This document shows, one piece after another, positions 41,629 through 48,848 of a DNA stretch of 64,000 nucleotides; the stretch's first letter is position 1; every line of letters starts with the position of its first letter. Source of the stretch: Helicobacter fennelliae (GTDB lineage Bacteria > Campylobacterota > Campylobacteria > Campylobacterales > Helicobacteraceae). Where the stretch lies: NCBI RefSeq assembly GCF_900451005.1, contig NZ_UGIB01000001.1, forward strand, positions 744,001 to 808,000, given 5' to 3'. Below the pieces are notes generated by a model. It had not been told where the DNA came from, searched no databases, and saw only the letters and a program-made list of their open reading frames with translations. The translations under genes were made by a program, and so were the position numbers.

Positions 41629-44589
41629 TCACTCCGCCTTCACCTCCCCACCTTTAACTATAAGTCCTTTAGAATCTATGACTACTTCTACTCCACCAGC
41701 TTTAATAATAACACAATCTCCCTTAGCAGTAATAGAAGTGTCTCCTACTTGGTGAATTATAGTGTTACCAGCATTAACACTATAATTGGTTTGAATCTCT
41801 GAATTTGAAGAATCAGCCTCAAGACTTAAATTTTCATTTGTTGTTAAACTCATTGCTTTAGAAGATTTTAATATCGTTTTTTCATTGCTTACGAGAGTAT
41901 AGTTTTGTGTGGTATTTATATCCATATCTCCCTCTACATTTTGCATCAAAGATTTTTCTATATGTGTTTGCACTTCTCCTTTAATCTCTTCGTGTTTATC
42001 TCCCTTTATCTCTTCTTTTACACTTCCCCCTATCTCCACCTCCTTATCCTCTCCTACATACTCACTACTATCCTTAGCTACTCTAAGTTTATTACTTGCT
42101 CCTACATTTAAAGTATGACTTAATCCTACAATGGTATCTTTAGATAAAGCCACATTTGTATTATATTCTCCTCCAATACTTACAATCTTTGCTAAATCTA
42201 TGGTTTGCGTATGAATCTTTTTAATCCTTTCATTATATGCTCCCTCTACTATGGAATCTTTATTATTCTGTATCTTTTGAGTGAAGTTATGTTTAATGAG
42301 TTCTTCATAATCTCTTTGTGCTTGAAGATAGATTTGTTCTTTCTCTTTTATATTAGAGAGCGTGATTTCATTTAATCCAGATTCTACTATAGAAGAGTTT
42401 GTATCCTCTGTCTCTTTTGTATTATTAAGAGTTCTTGCACTTAAACTTGTTTGATGAGCATTTAAAGGCAAAGGAGGCAAGGCAGGATTACTTTGGTTAT
42501 ACAGACTAGCACTGATATAAGGCTTATCTATATCCTCATCAAAGAAACTTACAATCACTTCATCTCCCACTCTTGGAGTATGATACAAACCTGAACTTAT
42601 ACTTGCAATAGGAGAGCTTACTCTAAGATAAGGAGAGTAATGATAAGAGTAGGCTTTCATTTGTGAATTGTTACTATCCACATCATTGTTTGTTGTATGA
42701 TTTTCTTGTGAGTGTATATTCTCCTCTGTCTGTGTTGTATTGCTTAAAGTATCATTGGTTGTTTGTGTATGAGTGTTAGTATTTCCATTAATGTTTTGAA
42801 GAGTGCCTTGTGAATGGTTATTCTCTATATTTTTTCCTTGAACATTATTTTGTTCTTTCACTCTTGCATTATCTATAACCTCTTGAGAAGCAAAGCAATT
42901 TATTCGGACCTTTACTCTACCAAAGTTATCTGTATGAATAGTATTTCTTTCTCCATCTATATCCTCACTCTCTCCAATAACAACTCCTAAAGTGCTACTA
43001 GGAGCTTTAGGCTTACTCTTTAAAGAGGGAGTATAGCTAAAGGTAATAGGTAAAAGGGTGAGGGTATTACTATAAGAGTGAGATTTACCTAAAGAAGAAG
43101 GAGAAGAAAGAGATTCTAAAGCATTAGAAGTATTTTGAGTGAGGGGATTAAAGCTTTCATTCCCTTTGTTTATCTGCTCTGTATTCATTAAAGAAGTAAC
43201 ACTTTCTTTTAAATGTTTTGCATTCTCTTTTTTAATGGCATTATCATTAGAATTAAAGTTATTCTCTAATAAAGATTCATTAATAAGTTCTTGCTCCATT
43301 CCTATAATTATAAAATCTCTTAAACTCTCTTTGTTTTCTTTTAAACTTGAGGAGAAGTTTAAAGTAATACTTTCATTTAAAGCTAAATCATAGATATTAC
43401 TCTGTGCATTGAGACTTTGTTCAATCACTCTTAATCTTTTTTCTTTTAAAGTAATGGGAGTTTTTAAATCACTGCTTTGAGTAAAGGAGGATTCATTGCT
43501 ATAGTGATGCTCATTTATATGTAAAGAGTGTGTGAAATTATTCTGCTCTCCTTCTTGTAATAAGGAATCACTCTTTAGACTTAAACTTTCTAATGAAAAA
43601 GGATTGAGAGCATTCTGGCTACTTTGGCTAAAAGTATGAGCTCTTAAAGATTGAAGTTTAGAGACACTAGAGATACAAGGTTCATTTAAAGTGTTATTCA
43701 CATTAGGATTAAAAGTAAGTTCTCTACTAGAGTGTCTTTGTGCGCTATCATAAAAGCATATACTCCCTCTCACATCACAAAAGTATATGCCATTATTATG
43801 GGCTAATCTTGTGATGAAGTCTAAATCACTCTCCTCATATTGAGAAATAAGTTCTAACTTTGGATAGTGTAAAGCAATCCCAGAGAAATCCAAAGGTTTG
43901 ATTAAATCGTGTGTATAAAAGTTGAGTGTAGAATGTATGGCTTCTATAACACTCTTATTGGTATAGATTCTATTTGCTTTATTTAAAGACATTCTATAAA
44001 GAGAAGAGCAAAGAGTAAGCTTAAAGAAATGCTTATGATTTAAAGAGGGGGTAAGATTACCTCTATGAAACACATTTGCACTACTTTGAGTATTTAATCC
44101 TAGATACTCTACAAAGCAGAGTATGCCTTGATATTCTTTTATCCTCCCTAAAGAATCTAAAGATTCTTGAGAGTTTTTAGAATCTTTACTTGTTTGATTA
44201 TGATGAGTGTCTTTGTTTTTATTCTTAGCACTCTTGATAGTATCTTTAAGAGATTCTAAAGTAGAGGGTAGGGCATTGTTTATAAAATCTAAAGTGTGAG
44301 AAGTAGAGTGTGATTGAGGATAGGGATTGCTGATTTTAAAGGTTGCTTGCTTGTTAATTAAAGCATTGGGGTGAAAGTTTAAAGTGCTCTCCTTATGTGG
44401 GAAAGAGTTAAAAGTGTTCCCTTGGTCTTTCCTTGAAGAGTTGAAAAAGTCTAAAGTAAAAGGATGCTCTTCTAAGCTTTCTATATATCCTTCACACTCA
44501 ATTCTCCATAAGGATTCTAAACTCTCTTTAATATGGGCTTTAGTGATAGTAAAAGAGAGGGAATCTATACTCAGTTGTAGATAAGACAT
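41629..44589 (-). CDS. vgrG: T6SS spike protein VgrG (needle variant 2)
   Basis: 986 residues. The N-terminal half is the gp27-like hub (LSLDSLSFTITK-type start, GIALHYPKLELISQYEESDL, DFITRLAHNNGIYFCD). A long Ser/Asn-rich loop follows, then the gp5 OB-fold (TLGVVIGESEDIDGERNTIH, FGRVKVRINCF). The OB-fold is split by an Asn/Thr/Gln-rich insert of about 80 residues before YLRVSSPIASISSGLYHTP. The rest is the beta-needle with variant segment EKSLMQNVEGDMDINTTQNY and the common end. It forms the membrane-piercing tip of T6SS. Nearly identical to 48845-51805 except in the needle. The truncated effector follows at once. Confidence 0.92.
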   Translation of the reverse strand: MSYLQLSIDSLSFTITKAHIKESLESLWRIECEGYIESLEEHPFTLDFFNSSRKDQGNTFNSFPHKESTLNFHPNALINKQATFKISNPYPQSHSTSHTLDFINNALPSTLESLKDTIKSAKNKNKDTHHNQTSKDSKNSQESLDSLGRIKEYQGILCFVEYLGLNTQSSANVFHRGNLTPSLNHKHFFKLTLCSSLYRMSLNKANRIYTNKSVIEAIHSTLNFYTHDLIKPLDFSGIALHYPKLELISQYEESDLDFITRLAHNNGIYFCDVRGSICFYDSAQRHSSRELTFNPNVNNTLNEPCISSVSKLQSLRAHTFSQSSQNALNPFSLESLSLKSDSLLQEGEQNNFTHSLHINEHHYSNESSFTQSSDLKTPITLKEKRLRVIEQSLNAQSNIYDLALNESITLNFSSSLKENKESLRDFIIIGMEQELINESLLENNFNSNDNAIKKENAKHLKESVTSLMNTEQINKGNESFNPLTQNTSNALESLSSPSSLGKSHSYSNTLTLLPITFSYTPSLKSKPKAPSSTLGVVIGESEDIDGERNTIHTDNFGRVKVRINCFASQEVIDNARVKEQNNVQGKNIENNHSQGTLQNINGNTNTHTQTTNDTLSNTTQTEENIHSQENHTTNNDVDSNNSQMKAYSYHYSPYLRVSSPIASISSGLYHTPRVGDEVIVSFFDEDIDKPYISASLYNQSNPALPPLPLNAHQTSLSARTLNNTKETEDTNSSIVESGLNEITLSNIKEKEQIYLQAQRDYEELIKHNFTQKIQNNKDSIVEGAYNERIKKIHTQTIDLAKIVSIGGEYNTNVALSKDTIVGLSHTLNVGASNKLRVAKDSSEYVGEDKEVEIGGSVKEEIKGDKHEEIKGEVQTHIEKSLMQNVEGDMDINTTQNYTLVSNEKTILKSSKAMSLTTNENLSLEADSSNSEIQTNYSVNAGNTIIHQVGDTSITAKGDCVIIKAGGVEVVIDSKGLIVKGGEVKAE

Positions 44590-44682
44590 AAGGGTCCTTT
44601 AAAAGAGAAATACTACTAAGAATATTGGCTTTACTTTTAGGGAGAGGTAAGGCATAGATAATCCTTTATGTTAAGTGTAAAG
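44590..44682. repeat. vgrG upstream repeat, copy 1
   Basis: About 90 bases immediately upstream of this vgrG are repeated almost perfectly upstream of the other full vgrG (51806-51898), ending at the common TTATGTTAAGTGTA. The duplicated unit is therefore vgrG plus its own leader, which probably holds the promoter or ribosome site. Confidence 0.75.
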
Positions 44683-44825
44683 GGGGAGGTAGGAGAACTC
44701 ATAGGTTATCCTTTATAAGAGGAAGTGTTAAGTTTATCATAGTCTAATCTTTGTATCCCTTTTCTTTAATCTAATAAGTTATTTTATCAATATAAAACAA
44801 TTTAAAAACAAACAATATATATTAC

Positions 44826-44939
44826 TTAAATAGAGGCTAGAAATTCCTTATTTTTAATAGCATAAATACTATAACAAACAAGTATTATGCTAGAAACTAT
44901 TGTGCGAGAAATAAAAGTAAATAATGCTAATGACAACAT
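44826..44939 (-). pseudogene. Truncated membrane immunity gene (array unit 4)
   Basis: 37 codons starting right after the stop of an effector-tail copy: a hydrophobic start (LSLALFTFISRTIVSS) then AIKNKEFLASI and a stop. It matches the start of the 45076-45468 gene (AVKNKEFLAFTLTP). Fourth and most degraded unit of the tail/immunity array. Confidence 0.55.
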
Positions 44940-45075
44940 TCACAATTCCACCTTAAAATATGCTTGTGTATTCTTAGGCACTTTTAACACATAGAATCCT
45001 TTATGAATCTCACCCTTTGTTTTATCCTTAGAGAAGACTCTAAAGTTTAAGCCTTTGTTAAAGGTTTTATAGTAG
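44940..45075 (-). repeat. Effector-tail repeat, unit 4
   Basis: Copy of the last 42 or so codons of the 46737-48848 effector (KTFNKGLNFRVFSKDKTKGE...FKVEL), with several substitutions. Its stop is directly followed by the truncated immunity start. Confidence 0.7.
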
Positions 45076-45468
45076 TCAAAAGAATACCTGTTTATTATTG
45101 TCAAGGAAATAAAGAATGAACGCAATGGGAAAGGAAAAAATAATTGAAGATACAAATGGAATACCCATACCACACATAAAAGCAAAATTTATTCGTTGAT
45201 GTTTCTTCTTTGTGTCTAAAATAACTATTTTTTGTGAACGAAAAATAGCCTTGAGTATAGAAAATACAATAGAAAGTATGAAAAGTGGTAACTCAAAAGA
45301 CAAAATTCCACCCAAAAAAAATCCTACAAAAAATCCCAAGAAAAAACTTTTCCAAAAAGCAGGAGTTAAAGTAAAAGCTAAAAATTCCTTATTTTTAACA
45401 GCGTAAGCTATATAAGCAAGAATAGTTATTATAAACCAAAATGATGGCGTTAATATCAACCAAATCAT
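45076..45468 (-). CDS. Four-span membrane immunity protein (array unit 3)
   Basis: 130 residues with about four membrane spans (around 3-22, 33-55, 57-73 and 100-122) and a short basic loop (RSQKIVILDTKKKHQRIN). The ATG overlaps the stop of an effector-tail copy (ATGA). One of three intact, sequence-divergent membrane proteins, each placed behind a copy of the same effector tail. It probably protects against variants of the upstream effector. Its end runs into the next tail copy, so its last residues may be altered. Confidence 0.6.
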   Translation of the reverse strand: MIWLILTPSFWFIITILAYIAYAVKNKEFLAFTLTPAFWKSFFLGFFVGFFLGGILSFELPLFILSIVFSILKAIFRSQKIVILDTKKKHQRINFAFMCGMGIPFVSSIIFSFPIAFILYFLDNNKQVFF

Positions 45469-45605
45469 ATTTCCACCCTAAAATATTCTTGTGTATCTTT
45501 ATCTTCAGGCACTTTTAACACATAGAATCCTTTATGAATTTTATCATTTGTTTTATCCTTAGAAAAAACTCTAAAGTTTAAGCCTTTGTTAAAGGTTTTA
45601 TAGTC
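45465..45605 (-). repeat. Effector-tail repeat, unit 3
   Basis: Copy of the last 46 codons of the 46737-48848 effector (KTFNKGLNFRVFSKDKTNDK...YFRVEI), out of any complete gene, ending in a TGA that overlaps the next immunity start. Confidence 0.75.
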
Positions 45606-45636
45606 TCATAACTTCATAATTTTACATTACCACTTT

Positions 45637-46104
45637 TTACCAAGCCAATATAATAGAATAAATAACCAAATAAGAGAGAAATTGTAGAAACGAAGATAGC
45701 AAAGTTAAAACAAAAATTTTAATTGTGAAATTTTTGTTTATTGAATCTTGATAAATATATCTTATCCCCTTTTTTCTAATTGAATTAAAAAATAGAATAT
45801 TTGGCAAACACGATAAAAAAATTAGAATAATTTTTATAAACCTATCCCATCTCCATCCGATTGCACTAAAACTTATTCCTAAATATATTAAAAATACCAA
45901 ATTAATTGCACAAGAACTTATGATAAGCAAACTCCAATAATAGCAATTTTGACAAGAAACATAAGTATTTTGATTTAATAATATATTTTTTATTTTTAGT
46001 AATGTAAAAATATATGCGATTGAAGCTATTAGACTAATGCAAAAAATCATTTTGAACATAATCCAACCAGCTGCAGCTACTCCGTCAGCTAAACCACCCA
46101 TCAT
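45637..46104 (-). CDS. Four-span membrane immunity protein (array unit 2)
   Basis: 155 residues with about four membrane spans (around 14-36, 56-75, 90-105 and 132-153) and a Cys pair between spans (VSCQNCYYW). It starts two bases after the stop of a tail copy. Not obviously similar in sequence to the other array members apart from size and topology. Candidate immunity protein. Confidence 0.6.
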   Translation of the reverse strand: MMGGLADGVAAAGWIMFKMIFCISLIASIAYIFTLLKIKNILLNQNTYVSCQNCYYWSLLIISSCAINLVFLIYLGISFSAIGWRWDRFIKIILIFLSCLPNILFFNSIRKKGIRYIYQDSINKNFTIKIFVLTLLSSFLQFLSYLVIYSIILAW

Positions 46105-46106
46105 TT

Positions 46107-46295
46107 CTACAATTCCACCTTAAAATATGTTTGTGTAGCCTTATCTTCAGGCACTTTTAGAATATAGAATCCTTTATGAATTTTATCATTTGTTTTATCC
46201 TTAGAGAAGACTCTAAAGTTTAAGCCTTTGTTAAAGGTTTTCTTGTAATTTTGGTAGTCTTGGTTGTAGAGGGGGTAGATTTGATTAATTTTCAT
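46107..46295 (-). repeat. Effector-tail repeat, unit 2
   Basis: About 60 codons that, after the first two, are essentially identical to the end of the 46737-48848 effector (NQIYPLYNQDYQNYKKTFNK onward). An ATG at 46295 opens the frame but there is no effector body; best read as a recombination remnant. Confidence 0.8.
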
Positions 46296-46302
46296 TTAAA
46301 GC

Positions 46303-46737
46303 CTAACGCCAAGCGTAGTAAAGTATTGAAAATAAACCAAAAATAAACCAAAATATGGGAAGCAAAACAATATATGAGGCAAACACCAATAGAGTATTAA
46401 TAAAAAAATATCTTAATCTTAATCTCTTTTTTGCAAATCCACATAATAAACGCCTTTTTCTCAAAAAATAAAACAGAAAAAATATAAAAACAACGATTGA
46501 GAACAATGTATGGAAGTATAATGCAATGATATAGCCTTGTTTATTGCTATTCATCGTCATTATCCACACAGCTTGTATAATGGGAAACAGAAAACTTCCC
46601 ATAAAAGAGCTTAAATAAATATATCTACTCTTGATAAAATACTCATTATCTTTCAGAAGTTTAAAGAAACATTTTCTAATTTTTGGGATTAGAAATATAG
46701 ACAAAGCACAAAGTAATATTATTATTGCAATGAGCAT
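46303..46737 (-). CDS. Four-span membrane immunity protein (array unit 1)
   Basis: 144 residues with about four membrane spans (around 2-18, 35-55, 62-88 and 110-140). Its ATG overlaps the effector stop (46737), so this is the cognate immunity gene currently linked to the effector. A multi-pass membrane immunity protein implies that the toxin acts at or in the inner membrane. Family not recognised. Confidence 0.65.
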   Translation of the reverse strand: MLIAIIILLCALSIFLIPKIRKCFFKLLKDNEYFIKSRYIYLSSFMGSFLFPIIQAVWIMTMNSNKQGYIIALYFHTLFSIVVFIFFLFYFLRKRRLLCGFAKKRLRLRYFFINTLLVFASYIVLLPIFWFIFGLFSILYYAWR

Positions 46738-48848
46738 TATAATAATTCCACCTTAAAATATGTTTGTGTAGCCTTATCTTCAGGCACTTTTAGAATATAG
46801 AATCCTTTATGAATTTTATCATTTGTTTTATCCTTAGAGAAGACTCTAAAGTTTAAGCCTTTGTTAAAGGTTTTCTTGTAATTTTGGTAGTCTTGATTGT
46901 AGAGGGGGTAGATTTGGTTTTGTTTAAGGGTAGGGATTTCATCAATATCCATAACAATGTCAATTTCACTAATATTGCCTTCAAGAAACTTTTTCCAATT
47001 TTCCTTAAAGTTTTTAACATCGCTAAATACTCTAGCTCCACCCGATTTCACATAAGAGTTTAGCTCATTCCATTTGAAAGTGTTGTTTGTGTATTTCGCC
47101 ATCTGCCTTACAGAATGATTAAAATCAAATCTCATTTCCTTATAATTCCAAGTTCCCACAGGCTGCCCTAATTCTATAATATTTTCATCTTTAGCTTCTT
47201 CATCTTTCTTATACTTATGTTCCTCATCATCAAAGTCAAAAGTATCCCAAATATAAGCATAAAGCTCTTTTATATAGACATAAGTTTTATTATGCTCTTT
47301 TTTAAGCAAAAATTTACTAGGGATATAATAGACACTAAACTTTCCTGTGCAAGCATAAAGGGATAGAGCTTGTGCTGATGTTTGCTCATCAGAGGAGGCA
47401 AGTTTCCACCCAAAATCTTCATCACTGATACCCACACCTTGTTGCATAGTGGCTTTATCTATATCATAAGGTCTTAGAGTGTCAATTCTTTTGTATTCAT
47501 CGTGTATGGATAAAAATTTGTCTTTAGGATAGACACTAAAGGTAAGCTCTGTCTCTGTTTTGGCATTTTTAATGTTCTCTGTATGGACAATTAAATCAAG
47601 TTCTTCTATATCGGCAATATTTTTAAGTTGAGAGTAATATTTTAAATCTTGTTTAGTATTGCTTATGCCTGTATCATCAAGACAATTTTCTTTTGGGTTG
47701 TTTCTACAAAGCCTTTGTTGATTAAAAAGTTTTTGAATAATATGAGTTTTTACATTGTCTGAAAGATGTGGATTAAAATTAAAATATGAAAGAAAAGGCG
47801 AGGATATATCCAACAATTCCTTACTTCTCTCTTTTACCAAAGGAAATTGCAAATAAAACTCTTCCCAATCAAGTTCAACATAAAAATTGCAAGGGTCTAT
47901 CTTTGGTTTTAAAACTTGCTTTATCTCAAAAGGTTTGAGTTCTATATCTAAAGCATATTGATAAATCAAACTTTTCATTTTTTCATCTTCTATACTTTGA
48001 CATAATTCTATGGTATTTTTATATTTAAGCTCTGAAATTTTAGTGGCATCTTTAGGATTATCGTGCCATAGTCTTTGTAAAACATAGCTTGTAGTCCAGC
48101 CAAGTTTGGATACTTCATCTTTTGCGTTTAAAGCTTCTTGCATAGAACAATCAATGGAGATTTGTATAATATCGCCTAAGATTATTTCGGCATAAACATT
48201 TTCTAAAGGTTCTTTTGTGTAAGCAAAGACTATCATTTTAGAATCATTAATGATGTTATTGATTTCATAGTCTTTAACTTCTTTGCCTAAATAAGCTTGA
48301 TTGTTTTTATCTTTAAGTGTGTAGTATTTTGCATTATTTAAACATTTTGCAGGATATTGTTTTAATTCTTCTTCATCGCCTTGTGTGAGTTTTTTATCTT
48401 GTAAAATATCTTTTAAAGCAAGATTTTTGGATATAAAAGTATAAGCCCATTTAATATCTTCTTCTTGTATATATTCTGGATAATAAGCTTTAAAATTAAC
48501 TATATCTTCTTTTTGAAAGCAATATCTCCCTATTTTAGAATATAAATTTACTCTAAAAACATCTGTATATTTGTAGAATCTTAATTCTTGAATCTCATCA
48601 ATGGCGTTATAAGATATTAAAAATCTGTCATACATAGGAGTAATTTTATAATTACTTTGTTCATTTAAATATACAAGGTAAAGTTGAAACTTATTTAAGC
48701 CACTTATTTTAAAATCAGCCAAGCCTTTTTCATCAGTTTTTGCAAGAAATCGTGATTTACTCCCCATTTTGAATAAAAACAATTCCAAATTCTCTATGGG
48801 TAGATTGCTAATGTTCTCTACTGCTTTAATTGTGATTGTGTCGCTCAC
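46737..48848 (-). CDS. T6SS effector, DUF6402-like tail
   Basis: 703 residues. It starts with a GTG that overlaps the vgrG stop (GTGA). About 1-60: Ig-like carboxypeptidase-regulatory-type fold (LAKTDEKGLADFKISGLNKF). About 115-215: adaptor module with VNFKAYY, DIKWAY (131-136) and MIVFAY (205-210). A helical middle follows. About 510-703: TYVYIKELYAYIWDTFDFDD, PVGTWNYKEMRFDF, SYVKSGGARVFSDVKNF and NKGLNFRVFSKDK, which recall DUF6402 proteins from T6SS loci (from memory). Toxic activity is unknown. Downstream lies an array of tail copies and membrane immunity genes, suggesting a membrane-acting toxin. Confidence 0.7.
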   Translation of the reverse strand: MSDTITIKAVENISNLPIENLELFLFKMGSKSRFLAKTDEKGLADFKISGLNKFQLYLVYLNEQSNYKITPMYDRFLISYNAIDEIQELRFYKYTDVFRVNLYSKIGRYCFQKEDIVNFKAYYPEYIQEEDIKWAYTFISKNLALKDILQDKKLTQGDEEELKQYPAKCLNNAKYYTLKDKNNQAYLGKEVKDYEINNIINDSKMIVFAYTKEPLENVYAEIILGDIIQISIDCSMQEALNAKDEVSKLGWTTSYVLQRLWHDNPKDATKISELKYKNTIELCQSIEDEKMKSLIYQYALDIELKPFEIKQVLKPKIDPCNFYVELDWEEFYLQFPLVKERSKELLDISSPFLSYFNFNPHLSDNVKTHIIQKLFNQQRLCRNNPKENCLDDTGISNTKQDLKYYSQLKNIADIEELDLIVHTENIKNAKTETELTFSVYPKDKFLSIHDEYKRIDTLRPYDIDKATMQQGVGISDEDFGWKLASSDEQTSAQALSLYACTGKFSVYYIPSKFLLKKEHNKTYVYIKELYAYIWDTFDFDDEEHKYKKDEEAKDENIIELGQPVGTWNYKEMRFDFNHSVRQMAKYTNNTFKWNELNSYVKSGGARVFSDVKNFKENWKKFLEGNISEIDIVMDIDEIPTLKQNQIYPLYNQDYQNYKKTFNKGLNFRVFSKDKTNDKIHKGFYILKVPEDKATQTYFKVELL

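Noticed and set aside
41905-43393. Several plus-strand frames opposite vgrG and the LprI genes (also near 26176-26709, 36062-36275 and 50355-50609)
   Set aside because: They are antisense shadows that recur wherever the vgrG or LprI sequence recurs; no ribosome sites or protein families.
45010-45185. Single gene joining the unit-4 effector tail with sequence upstream
   Set aside because: Upstream of about 45075 the frame only reads the 3' end of the neighbouring immunity gene in the wrong phase; the tail copy has no start of its own.
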